Assembly (NCBI GenBank): GCA_049609065.1
Contig: JBMYYE010000061.1
Coordinates: 1 to 14,583, forward strand
DNA from: JBMYYE01 sp049609065
GTDB taxonomy: Bacteria > Pseudomonadota > Alphaproteobacteria > Rhodobacterales > Rhodobacteraceae
DNA length: 14,583 bases
Direction: 5' to 3'
The position numbers were made by a program, and so were the translations under genes. The notes under the pieces are model-generated. The model saw only the letters and a program-made list of their open reading frames with translations. It had not been told where the DNA came from and searched no databases. Numbering within the stretch: the stretch's first letter is position 1; each line of letters opens with the position of its first letter. Of this stretch, positions 7,808 through 13,986 are shown one piece after another.

Positions 7808-7850
7808 CACCACATATTCCCGCGTGGAATATGCTGTTTGGTTAGTGGTG
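7808..7850 (-). promoter_or_regulatory. Candidate L1 translational operator before rplK
   Basis: In the mRNA an inner perfect 8-bp stem, CAUAUUCC with GGAAUAUG around loop ACGCG, sits on an outer stem CACCA/UGGUG. A 12-nt bulge lies only on the 5' side. The structure ends 4 nt before the AAAGGAGA ribosome binding site of rplK. Two helices joined by an asymmetric loop directly before rplK match the layout of the known L1 operator, which copies the L1 site in 23S rRNA. I did not align it to the rRNA, so the L1 assignment rests on position and shape. Confidence 0.55.
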
Positions 7851-7858
7851 CGGCGGAA

Positions 7859-7870
7859 CGGACGCGTCCG
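7859..7870. repeat. 12-bp perfect palindrome in the nusG-rplK spacer
   Basis: CGGACGCGTCCG is fully self-complementary. It lies just upstream of the candidate L1 operator and 22 bp after the nusG stop. In RNA it could form only a short stem with a tiny loop; as DNA it could bind a dimeric protein. No known operator was recognised. Confidence 0.35.
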
Positions 7871-7892
7871 AATGCCTCCCACGGGGTTTACA

Positions 7893-8426
7893 CTAGGCCT
7901 CTTTTTTGACCTGTGTGAATTCAAGTTCGACAGGTGTTTCGCGACCAAAGATTGACACAGTCACTTTGAGGCGCTGATTGTCATCATCCACCTCTTCGAC
8001 CATGCCGTCAAAGCCCTCAAACGGACCGTCTGTCACAGACACTTTTTCACCCACTTCAAATACGATGAGTGAACGCGGCGCCTCTACACCTTCCTCAACA
8101 CGGTTGAGGATTTGATTTACTTCTGCGTCACGCATTGGCATTGGGCGACCTTGTGGGCCCAAAAATCCTGTGACGCGATTGATCGAGCTGACCAAGTGAT
8201 ACGACTGGTCTGACATTTCCATGCGTACCAAAACATAGCCCGGCATGAAACGGCGCTCTGCGGTCACTTTTTTGCCGCGGCGCACTTCGATCACTTCTTC
8301 TGTTGGAACGAGCACTTCTTCGATCTGATCCTCAAGACCAGATTCAGCAGCAGCATGTTTGATCTGCTCAGCGATTTTTTTCTCATAGTTTGAGAGAACG
8401 CTCACTGAATACCAACGCTTCGCCAT
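7893..8426 (-). CDS. nusG: Transcription termination/antitermination factor NusG
   Basis: Elongation factor that binds the RNA polymerase clamp through its N-terminal NGN domain and links to Rho or ribosomal S10 through its C-terminal KOW domain. It has 177 residues (E. coli 181). The N-terminus MAKRWYSVSVLSNYEKKIAE is canonical. RRFMPGYVLVRMEM and GFLGPQGRPMPM belong to the NGN domain. EVGEKVSVTDGPFEGFDGMV from about residue 120 is the KOW domain. I chose the ATG at 8424-8426, with AAGGA 10 nt upstream; longer in-frame starts lack a sensible ribosome binding site and would run through the leader hairpins. It is 188 bp from secE, unusually far for this pair, and a terminator-like hairpin lies between them. 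Confidence 0.96.
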   Translation of the reverse strand: MAKRWYSVSVLSNYEKKIAEQIKHAAAESGLEDQIEEVLVPTEEVIEVRRGKKVTAERRFMPGYVLVRMEMSDQSYHLVSSINRVTGFLGPQGRPMPMRDAEVNQILNRVEEGVEAPRSLIVFEVGEKVSVTDGPFEGFDGMVEEVDDDNQRLKVTVSIFGRETPVELEFTQVKKEA

Positions 8427-8448
8427 CTTTGCTTCGTCCTTCATTCCC

Positions 8449-8495
8449 TCTGGCAGTTGCCAGAACTTCAATAACTTCAAGCGGTTAGGCCGCTT
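8449..8495 (-). other. Two small hairpins in the nusG leader
   Basis: AAGCGG/CCGCUU with loop CCUAA (8479-8495) and UCUGGC/GCCAGA with loop AACU (8449-8464) follow one another after the terminator-like hairpin. The second ends 22 nt before the nusG start. All stems are perfect. They could modulate ribosome access or form part of an attenuator; the role is inferred. Confidence 0.4.
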
Positions 8496-8502
8496 ATTCC
8501 AG

Positions 8503-8540
8503 AACAAAAACAGCGCACGGGCTCGAATCGCCATGCGCCA
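8503..8540 (-). terminator. Intrinsic terminator-like hairpin between secE and nusG
   Basis: UGGCGCAUGG pairs with CCGUGCGCUG (10 bp including three G.U pairs) around a 10-nt loop, and UUUUUGUUC follows at once. This has both parts of a Rho-independent terminator. It sits in the transcription direction between secE and nusG, inside what is normally one operon. It may act as a partial terminator or as an attenuator in the nusG leader. Confidence 0.6.
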
Positions 8541-8558
8541 TTTGGATTTCTACGTCAC

Positions 8559-8587
8559 GCTCTAACCCTGAAGCCCAAAGATTTCAA
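8559..8587 (-). promoter_or_regulatory. Possible sigma70 promoter for nusG
   Basis: TTGAAA (5 of 6 matches to the -35 consensus), a 17-bp spacer and TAGAGC (a poor -10, 3 of 6) lie between secE and nusG. Transcription would begin near 8552, about 12 nt before the terminator-like stem, making that hairpin a leader attenuator of the nusG transcript. The weak -10 keeps confidence low. Confidence 0.3.
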
Positions 8588-8614
8588 GTGCTAAGCGTGT
8601 ATTTTAGATCCGCC

Positions 8615-8812
8615 TTAACCCGCGAGATTGACGATCATGGACACACCGCCACGGATCAACATATCCACAAGAGAAAAGAAAATTGCGGCAAATGCCGCCA
8701 TCAAAAACACCATCACAGTCGTGATGATTACTTCACGACGGGTTGGCCACACAACCTTTGAGATTTCTGCGCGGGTTTGCTGCACAAATTGAACTGGGTT
8801 CGTTTTTGCCAT
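8615..8812 (-). CDS. secE: Preprotein translocase subunit SecE
   Basis: Essential membrane subunit that clamps SecY in the SecYEG translocon. It has 65 residues with one membrane span, the common short form (E. coli has 127 residues and three spans). The amphipathic segment FVQQTRAEISKVVWPTRREV carries the conserved WPTR signature. The span TTVMVFLMAAFAAIFFSLVD follows. I chose the ATG at 8810-8812 giving MAKTNPVQF, with GAAGG 10 nt upstream; in-frame ATGs further up are too close to or before that site. It starts 23 bp after the sulfotransferase-like gene rather than after tRNA-Trp, so its transcripts probably begin upstream of or inside that gene. Confidence 0.95.
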   Translation of the reverse strand: MAKTNPVQFVQQTRAEISKVVWPTRREVIITTVMVFLMAAFAAIFFSLVDMLIRGGVSMIVNLAG

Positions 8813-8835
8813 TGGGATCATGCCTTCACTTAAGT

Positions 8836-9789
8836 CTAGCTGCAAATACGCAACCTGACCCGATATTTCAACCCCGAAATGGTTTGCGCACCTTCGTCAT
8901 CTTTAAAATCAATGGGGCTCACCCATGTCACATCTTCATAAGACTGTATGAGATCGATATCCGCCTGAAAACGCCGCTTGCTTTCCTCATGGGTGGCATC
9001 ATCCCAATAAGTGAAGCGATCTTCAGGGGATTGACGGGGATGTTTCCGCGTCAAAAGCGATGCCGGAGGCGCCTCGCGCCCTGCGGCCACTTCGCCAAGT
9101 GCCATTTCAACCGCGGCCTTTGACAAGCTTTCATAAACCCGCCGCGTCACAGCGGGCCTGCGCCCCTTTAACGTCCCGCCCGACAAGATGTCGATCAACG
9201 CTGGAAACACCGCAGGATACGATTCGTAGGACCAGACATAGACATGATCAACCTCAGGCACCGCCGCAAGGCGCGCAATAAGTTCGCTCCACCGAAACGC
9301 GTCTGGCGTTAATCCATGCAAGAATTCGTCAAAAGGCCGCACCTTACGAAACCGAATATCTTGTGCATAAGACGAATATAAAAAATCCGTGGGTTCGCGC
9401 ACCGCGATAAAGATATCAATCGGCGTCTCAGGGCAGGCAAGCGCCAATTCACGAACCCGCCGATCCGCTTCGGGGTAAATTGCCGCCGTCTCTGCGGGGT
9501 CATCACGCAATCGCATATGACCCAGAAGATTTTCCTCTGAAAGCAAAAGCACATCCGCGCCAGCCGCCAAATCATCAAGGTGCTCAGCAACCTTAAAAGG
9601 CGGATTTTGCTTCTTTGCCTGCAACGTCGCCTGCCGCAAAATCAATCCTGCGTCTGCGCGTATTTGTTTTGGCCCAGCATAGGCAACGCTTTCGCCGCGC
9701 AACTGAGGCGAAAGCAATTCCAGACACCGCTGAAGATGCGTCGACGCTGTTTTATGAGCTCCGAGATGGAGAAAAAGCCGACCAACCAC
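8836..9789 (-). CDS. PAPS-dependent sulfotransferase-like protein
   Basis: Predicted to move a sulfo group from PAPS to an unknown acceptor. It has 317 residues. The N-terminal strand and phosphate-binding loop FLHLGAHKTASTHLQ (residues 6-20) fit the 5'-phosphosulfate motif HxGxxKTxSTxLQ. LLLSEENLLG (81-90) and VREPTDFLYSSY (130-141) fit the later core, the second being the 3'-phosphate-binding region. The C-terminal half is not recognisable, so the acceptor cannot be named. The start is GTG at 9787-9789 with a strong AGGAGG 6 nt upstream. A good promoter lies just before the gene, and secE follows at 23 bp. No signal peptide is seen. A non-catalytic relative of the family cannot be excluded. 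Confidence 0.75.
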   Translation of the reverse strand: MVGRLFLHLGAHKTASTHLQRCLELLSPQLRGESVAYAGPKQIRADAGLILRQATLQAKKQNPPFKVAEHLDDLAAGADVLLLSEENLLGHMRLRDDPAETAAIYPEADRRVRELALACPETPIDIFIAVREPTDFLYSSYAQDIRFRKVRPFDEFLHGLTPDAFRWSELIARLAAVPEVDHVYVWSYESYPAVFPALIDILSGGTLKGRRPAVTRRVYESLSKAAVEMALGEVAAGREAPPASLLTRKHPRQSPEDRFTYWDDATHEESKRRFQADIDLIQSYEDVTWVSPIDFKDDEGAQTISGLKYRVRLRICS

Positions 9790-9817
9790 CTGTGGCCTCC
9801 TGTGTGTCTATACGGAA

Positions 9818-9846
9818 ATTTTAGTCCGCCCAAAACAGAAGTTCAA
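9818..9846 (-). promoter_or_regulatory. Sigma70-like promoter before the sulfotransferase-secE unit
   Basis: TTGAAC, a spacer of exactly 17 bp and TAAAAT (5 of 6 matches to the -10 consensus) lie in the 70-bp gap after the acyltransferase gene. Predicted initiation near 9811 gives a 5' leader of about 20 nt before the GTG start. This is the best promoter match I found and would drive the sulfotransferase-like gene and secE. Confidence 0.55.
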
Positions 9847-9859
9847 GCAAGACAGACCC

Positions 9860-11275
9860 TCAGAGAAGATGCTCTGTACTGTGGAACACATAATCCAGAA
9901 GCGGGCGGTTTGACACATTCAATCGGAGCACATCGGCATGCTCAAGCAACACTTTGCGCCGTTTCAAGGCCTCAATGCCTTTTTCAACAAACACAAACCG
10001 TTCGGATTGGGATGCGAAGTTTTGGGAAAAAGTAGCACCATTACGTTCCATCGCATCAATCACCCCATTTGCAAGATCATAAACGGCGCTGCGTTCAAGG
10101 GTATTTTCCCCGCTTTGCGCAAACACCGTTCCGACCACCGACATTGGCAAAACAGGGAGCATCCCCTTGATGTCCTCGATTAAGTCTTGGGCCACGGGTG
10201 CCACGATGGCGCGCCGGTCCTTCGCACTCAAACCTGCCATATCGTAGTTATTGTTCTGCAGCCATTCCTTCATCGAAACGGGTGTGCCAAAACTCACCGC
10301 CGCCGCCCCATAGGCGGATTTCCCACGCGACAATTTGCGATACGCCATCCGCAACAACGACCATAAGGTCGAAAACACCACATAAAATTTTGAGCGCCCC
10401 TGAAACGCGCGCGCATCGGTTTTCACCAAGGCACGGTCCTCAGGCACCTGATCATAATTCATCGCGATTGGGACAAACACAATGTCATCCACATTCTCAT
10501 GCCCAAGCGCCGATAAAATATATGACATAAGCCCAAGCTTTACCTCTTGGATCCCTCCGTCACGGGTCAAGCTTCCTTCGAGAAAAATACCTTGGGGCAT
10601 TTTCACCGACACCATATCACGAAGATGAATGGCCAAAATTTTACGATAAAGCGGGAGGGGCTCTGCCCGTCTGATGATATAGGATCCGCTCATCCGCAAA
10701 AGCGCCGACATGGGCCATGCTTTGCCCCATTCACCCGCCGCAAAGCTAATCATATTGGTGCGTGACGCGAGGTAGGCCTGCAACATCACGTCAATATTGG
10801 AGCGGTGATTGCCAACCAAAACAACGCTCGCATTGCTGGCAATTTCCCCCATTTTCGCATCGGGTTGCTTTGCAATTCGGATGTCATACAGCATCCGCAA
10901 ATATGTGCGCGCGAGGTAATAGCCGATTTTAAAATACCAAAGCGCATAGAACCCTGGCGTCAATTCATTTGCGTATTCTTCGACTTTGGTCTCTAGGATT
11001 TCATGGGTGCCCTGCCCGTCATGAACGGCCGCATCGATGGCGTCTCGCACCTCGGGTTTGTTCACGAAAAGAGTAACGCGGGCCTTGCGGCGGATTCGCA
11101 AAATTTCTGGCAAATCGCGTGAAAGGTTTTGGGAGAGCCTTTCCTTAATTGCCACTTCTCGTCCGCGCAAATACCAGCGCATCAACGGCCCAAATACATG
11201 ATGGTACGAACTCGAAATCGCGGCGATTCCAAGCAGCGCCACCAACCAAAACGGCAGTGTTATTGCGTCAGGCAT
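9860..11275 (-). CDS. PlsB-like glycerophospholipid acyltransferase
   Basis: Predicted membrane acyltransferase adding a fatty acyl chain to glycerol-3-phosphate or a related acceptor. It has 471 residues, much shorter than E. coli PlsB (about 800). The family blocks are in order: GNHRSNIDVML (156-165, the HX4D catalytic pair His157/Asp162), GSYIIRR (197-203), FLEGSLTRDG (231-240) and VFVPIAMNYDQV (266-277). These resemble the PlsB blocks HRSHMD, IRR, EGGRSRTG and VPVYIGY more than short PlsC. A hydrophobic N-terminal segment (LPFWLVALLGIAAI) suggests a membrane anchor. The start ATG has GGGAGG 5 nt upstream, overlapping the stop of the preceding hydrolase, which ends 9 bp before; the two are surely cotranscribed. 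The substrate is inferred. Confidence 0.82.
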   Translation of the reverse strand: MPDAITLPFWLVALLGIAAISSSYHHVFGPLMRWYLRGREVAIKERLSQNLSRDLPEILRIRRKARVTLFVNKPEVRDAIDAAVHDGQGTHEILETKVEEYANELTPGFYALWYFKIGYYLARTYLRMLYDIRIAKQPDAKMGEIASNASVVLVGNHRSNIDVMLQAYLASRTNMISFAAGEWGKAWPMSALLRMSGSYIIRRAEPLPLYRKILAIHLRDMVSVKMPQGIFLEGSLTRDGGIQEVKLGLMSYILSALGHENVDDIVFVPIAMNYDQVPEDRALVKTDARAFQGRSKFYVVFSTLWSLLRMAYRKLSRGKSAYGAAAVSFGTPVSMKEWLQNNNYDMAGLSAKDRRAIVAPVAQDLIEDIKGMLPVLPMSVVGTVFAQSGENTLERSAVYDLANGVIDAMERNGATFSQNFASQSERFVFVEKGIEALKRRKVLLEHADVLRLNVSNRPLLDYVFHSTEHLL

Positions 11276-11284
11276 ATGTCCTCC

Positions 11285-12724
11285 CTATGGGGTCTTCTCC
11301 CCGTCTTGTCGTTTCTCGTCTATCTCTTTGAATATCGCGCATAGTCGTTCAATCGGATCAGGATGGCGCACCATTCGAAGCGGCACACCAAAATGCCCAC
11401 ATGGCCAAACAAACGTATTTTCTTGTGGCAGGTTCCAGAGCTTTTGAACCTTCTTCCCTGACTTAAACGGCGTGATGCGGTCGCAATTGCCAAGAACGCT
11501 TACAATGTGCTCAGGCGCGATCGCGGGCACCCCATCTGGATCCACCTTTGTGATCCAGTCTTTGATTTGTCCGTGCGTCCAGCCCATTTCCACCATAGGT
11601 TCATGAAGCCCCCAGATGTCAGCCAAAGCCCCATCAAGCGCCACTTCAGACGTCTTCTCACAATGCGTTAAAAGCAACATCGCATCAGGGCGATCGGCCG
11701 CGTCCCATGCATTGGCATTGATGGAATAAATCTGCGCCGATTGCGCGCCCAAGCTGCTCCCGCCGATGGCCAAGGGGCCTGTGCTTGTTTCACGCGCCCA
11801 TCGGGACAAAACGGCCCATTCTTGGTGCTGCGCCACAAAGAAATCTATAAAGCTCAATGGCGTGGAAGACAAAAAAGCCTCCCCTGCGTAGTAGCCTTCT
11901 TTGACGCGGCGACCGTGAAATGCGGCCTCTGGTCGGATCACCCGAATGCCCCAATCAGGGAGGGTTTCAACAAAATCCACCATCGCATCCCAGTGATCAA
12001 AATCAACGCCAATGCCATGGCCAAAAATAAGAGTTGGCGGGTTTTCAATCCCCACAGGTTCCAACACCCGCGCATACACCATGTCATCAAAACGATCCGC
12101 TGGTGATTTGAACCGAAGCCACCGGACCTGTGATCGGGCCCGCGGCAATGGTTTTGACGCCTCAATCTTTGGCATTTTTTTCGGTGGCGCAAAAAGGGCG
12201 CGTAATTCGGTGTCTGTATGCGGATAAATTTCAGCGACCTCTGCGGGGGTCGAAAAATTATGATGCACCGATGTTTTGATATGTTTGCGTAGAAACCCAA
12301 ATTTTTGACGCATCGCATTAAAATCGGATCGATGCTTCAGCCGCAAATCATCGATTTTCTTGAGCATACTGGCGTTCACATCGGTGTCTTGAAAGAACGC
12401 CTTGTCCCAGCTTTCTTCTGTTGTATCGACCTGCAAGCGACGCGTTTCATACTCAGAGAATAAATCCTTAAGCTTGGCTTCTTTTTCGCCGCCAAGCTTG
12501 ATCAATAGCTCATCAAAATATGCATCCATTTCGCCGCGTGCCACCCCTGCAGCAGCCCAAAGCCGCGACACCGGGAAAAACCAATGTTCAAGCAACCACA
12601 ATGCAGGACGTTCCATCCAGCCATGGGTCACAATTTCCCCAGCAAACGACGCCATGAAGCGATACGGCCAGCTGTGGCGCACTTGCGTTTTGTGAATATG
12701 TGACTGCGGTGCAGAATGCTTCAT
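11285..12724 (-). CDS. Alpha/beta hydrolase of unknown substrate
   Basis: Predicted serine hydrolase (esterase, lipase or thioesterase type) of 479 residues. The first 220 residues have no fold I recognise, include a hydrophobic patch (ALWLLEHWFFPVSRLW) and a charged, probably helical stretch. The hydrolase core follows: the oxyanion strand TLIFGHGIG (about 231-239), the nucleophile elbow GGSSLGA with Ser324, Asp415 in LGNCDRITPF, and His444 in WPCGHFGVP, a complete apparent triad. The layout after the oxyanion strand distantly recalls ABHD18-type hydrolases, but this is only an impression. I chose the ATG at 12722-12724; it lacks a Shine-Dalgarno, but a longer reading frame would need a TTG start. 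A TetR-type palindrome lies 42 bp upstream, and a PlsB-like gene follows in the same unit, suggesting lipid metabolism. Confidence 0.78.
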   Translation of the reverse strand: MKHSAPQSHIHKTQVRHSWPYRFMASFAGEIVTHGWMERPALWLLEHWFFPVSRLWAAAGVARGEMDAYFDELLIKLGGEKEAKLKDLFSEYETRRLQVDTTEESWDKAFFQDTDVNASMLKKIDDLRLKHRSDFNAMRQKFGFLRKHIKTSVHHNFSTPAEVAEIYPHTDTELRALFAPPKKMPKIEASKPLPRARSQVRWLRFKSPADRFDDMVYARVLEPVGIENPPTLIFGHGIGVDFDHWDAMVDFVETLPDWGIRVIRPEAAFHGRRVKEGYYAGEAFLSSTPLSFIDFFVAQHQEWAVLSRWARETSTGPLAIGGSSLGAQSAQIYSINANAWDAADRPDAMLLLTHCEKTSEVALDGALADIWGLHEPMVEMGWTHGQIKDWITKVDPDGVPAIAPEHIVSVLGNCDRITPFKSGKKVQKLWNLPQENTFVWPCGHFGVPLRMVRHPDPIERLCAIFKEIDEKRQDGEKTP

Positions 12725-12734
12725 TGTAATGGGC

Positions 12735-12763
12735 TTTATCGTGAATTTACCCCAAACTAACAA
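12735..12763 (-). promoter_or_regulatory. Possible promoter of the hydrolase-acyltransferase operon
   Basis: TTGTTA (4 of 6), a 17-bp spacer and GATAAA (4 of 6) end just before the hydrolase ATG. Initiation would fall about 4 nt upstream of the start codon, giving an almost leaderless mRNA, which would explain the missing Shine-Dalgarno. The TetR-type palindrome ends 2 bp before the -35 box. The match is moderate. Confidence 0.3.
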
Positions 12764-12765
12764 AA

Positions 12766-12779
12766 ACCGACCGGTCGGT
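12766..12779. promoter_or_regulatory. TetR-family operator-like palindrome
   Basis: ACCGACCGGTCGGT is a perfect 14-bp palindrome in a 125-bp AT-rich intergenic stretch. Its form is typical of TetR/AcrR-family operators. It stands 42 bp before the hydrolase start and next to the only -35-like element there, so a bound dimer would block initiation. No TetR gene is in the window, so the regulator must be encoded elsewhere. Confidence 0.6.
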
Positions 12780-12828
12780 CTATAAATTTATGAGACGCAG
12801 AAAAACCCAATAGAAATGACTGCCGCCT

Positions 12829-12847
12829 CAAAAGGGTAAACCTTTTG
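12829..12847. repeat. 7-bp inverted repeat downstream of tRNA-Trp
   Basis: CAAAAGG and CCTTTTG are perfect complements around a 5-nt loop, beginning 25 nt after the tRNA 3' end. No U-run follows on the minus strand, so it is not a clear terminator. A T-rich segment lies between it and the tRNA. It may mark the 3' end of the tRNA transcript or be chance. Confidence 0.3.
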
Positions 12848-12871
12848 GCAACGATACATATAAAATGAAAA

Positions 12872-12947
12872 TGGCAGGGGCTGAGGGACTCGAACCCACG
12901 ACCCTCGGTTTTGGAGACCGATGCTCTACCAACTGAGCTAAACCCCT
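12872..12947 (-). tRNA. trpT: tRNA-Trp (CCA anticodon)
   Basis: It has 76 nt with an encoded CCA end. The acceptor stem AGGGGUU/AGCCCCU has one U.G pair. The D-stem is GCUC/GAGC, and the anticodon stem UCGGU/ACCGA carries loop CUCCAAA with anticodon CCA. The T-loop is UUCGAGU. The T-stem GUGGG/CCCUC has an unpaired U50-U64 position, the only defect. It lies between the secreted hydrolase and the TetR-controlled operon. In many proteobacteria this tRNA gene sits between tuf and secE, which is the neighbourhood found here apart from the inserted genes. Confidence 0.97.
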
Positions 12948-12959
12948 AGGCCGAGGCTG

Positions 12960-12988
12960 GAACTACGAGGTTTTCATCGATTTGGCAA
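12960..12988 (-). promoter_or_regulatory. Possible tRNA-Trp promoter
   Basis: TTGCCA (5 of 6 to the -35 consensus), a 17-bp spacer and the poor -10 TAGTTC lie 12 bp before the tRNA. A GC-rich stretch (CAGCCTCGGCC) separates the -10 from the tRNA, as in stringently controlled tRNA promoters. The -10 match is weak. Confidence 0.3.
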
Positions 12989-13032
12989 GGACGTTTCAGC
13001 GGTTTTTTACTGAACGCCCTCTTTTGTTTCCT

Positions 13033-13986
13033 TCATTTCAATTTTTCACGGAAAAATTCAGCAATTTCACTATTGATCCGGTTTAAAAACGCCTTTTGGT
13101 TAAAGCCAAGCGGCGCAGGATCTGCCATGTGGATCACCAATCCCGACTCATGTGGAAACGGCCGGTAAAACGAAATGTGATGCACATCCTCCGTTTGATA
13201 CCGATGCTTTTGCGACAAAAGCTGATGCAAATTTTCACTGTGGAACGGGTATCGCAAAATCTCATCTCGTGTTGCTCGAATGATGAACAGGTCCGCGGTC
13301 ACGCGTTCAAGGCTAGAAAAGGGCTGACCCGCGGGGGCGGCAAAGGCTGCGACTTTAATGAGAGGCAGACGCGCGACACTGGGGGGCACGGATTTGGGCC
13401 ATTTATAGAGACCCCGCGCAATTTTTAGCGGAAACGGATGTCGTTTCCCACCGGGAAGACCGCGACAGTAAAACGGGTCTTGTGCAGCATGCGCACAATG
13501 GGCCGCAACTTTGTCCCGGCTTAATTCCCCACCCAAAAGGGCCATAACCGTTGCTCCGCCAAGCGAAAATCCAAAGGCCCCAATACGGTTTTCATCAATC
13601 TTAAATCCCAGATCGCGAGTCTTTGCATCTTCGAATGCTGCTTTCACTTCATGGGTCCGCAATGCGAAATGTCGCATATCCCCAAGCCGCAATAGATCGT
13701 CAGGATGGGCCACCATCAACACCGCAAAACCCGCATCCACCAAATTTCGCGCCAGAAGATGATGATCCCATCTCCCGCCCCCAAGGCCATGTGAAATTAA
13801 GATCATTGGCACCATCGCAGGTGGATTTTCCGGTGTGAAAACTTGGTAGTCCACCTCCACCTCTGCGACCTCCACAGAAAATGAAGTGACCACTGCACCC
13901 GCAAAAAGAGCTGTCGTCGACCAAAATAAAGCAAAGAAGAAAGAAACAATTCGAAACATGCGCAGAACCAACTGATTGGGGGTCAT
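13033..13986 (-). CDS. Secreted alpha/beta hydrolase (dienelactone hydrolase/PAF-acetylhydrolase-like)
   Basis: Predicted exported serine hydrolase of 317 residues with unknown substrate. I chose the ATG at 13984-13986 because GAGG lies 5 nt upstream; an ATG 15 bases earlier lacks a ribosome binding site. The N-terminus has a basic start and a hydrophobic stretch VSFFFALFWSTTALFAGA, fitting a Sec signal peptide with cleavage near residues 28-32. The core shows LISHGLGGGRWDH (oxyanion loop, about 63-75), GAFGFSLGGATVM with nucleophile Ser141, RATRDEILRYP with probable Asp241, and VHHISF with probable His269/270. This resembles the predicted dienelactone hydrolase group (COG4188-like) and PAF acetylhydrolases. 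It lies between the tuf terminator and tRNA-Trp, with its own leader. No clear promoter was found. Confidence 0.78.
   Translation of the reverse strand: MTPNQLVLRMFRIVSFFFALFWSTTALFAGAVVTSFSVEVAEVEVDYQVFTPENPPAMVPMILISHGLGGGRWDHHLLARNLVDAGFAVLMVAHPDDLLRLGDMRHFALRTHEVKAAFEDAKTRDLGFKIDENRIGAFGFSLGGATVMALLGGELSRDKVAAHCAHAAQDPFYCRGLPGGKRHPFPLKIARGLYKWPKSVPPSVARLPLIKVAAFAAPAGQPFSSLERVTADLFIIRATRDEILRYPFHSENLHQLLSQKHRYQTEDVHHISFYRPFPHESGLVIHMADPAPLGFNQKAFLNRINSEIAEFFREKLK

Noticed and set aside
8427..8534. 36-codon N-terminal extension of nusG
   Set aside because: The extension overlaps the terminator-like and leader hairpins, is not found in NusG proteins, and its start has no ribosome binding site.
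12725..12763. TTG start 39 bases upstream for the 479-aa hydrolase
   Set aside because: It would use a rare codon overlapping the candidate -35 box, with no ribosome binding site.
8836..12763. Mobile genetic element carrying the accessory genes
   Set aside because: No transposase, integrase, flanking direct repeats or partial tRNA copy was seen at either end of the insert.
13013..13021. Inverted repeat TTCAG/CTGAA near 12993-13016 as a terminator of the secreted hydrolase
   Set aside because: The stem is only 5 bp with a 10-nt loop, and the adjacent T-run is on the wrong strand.
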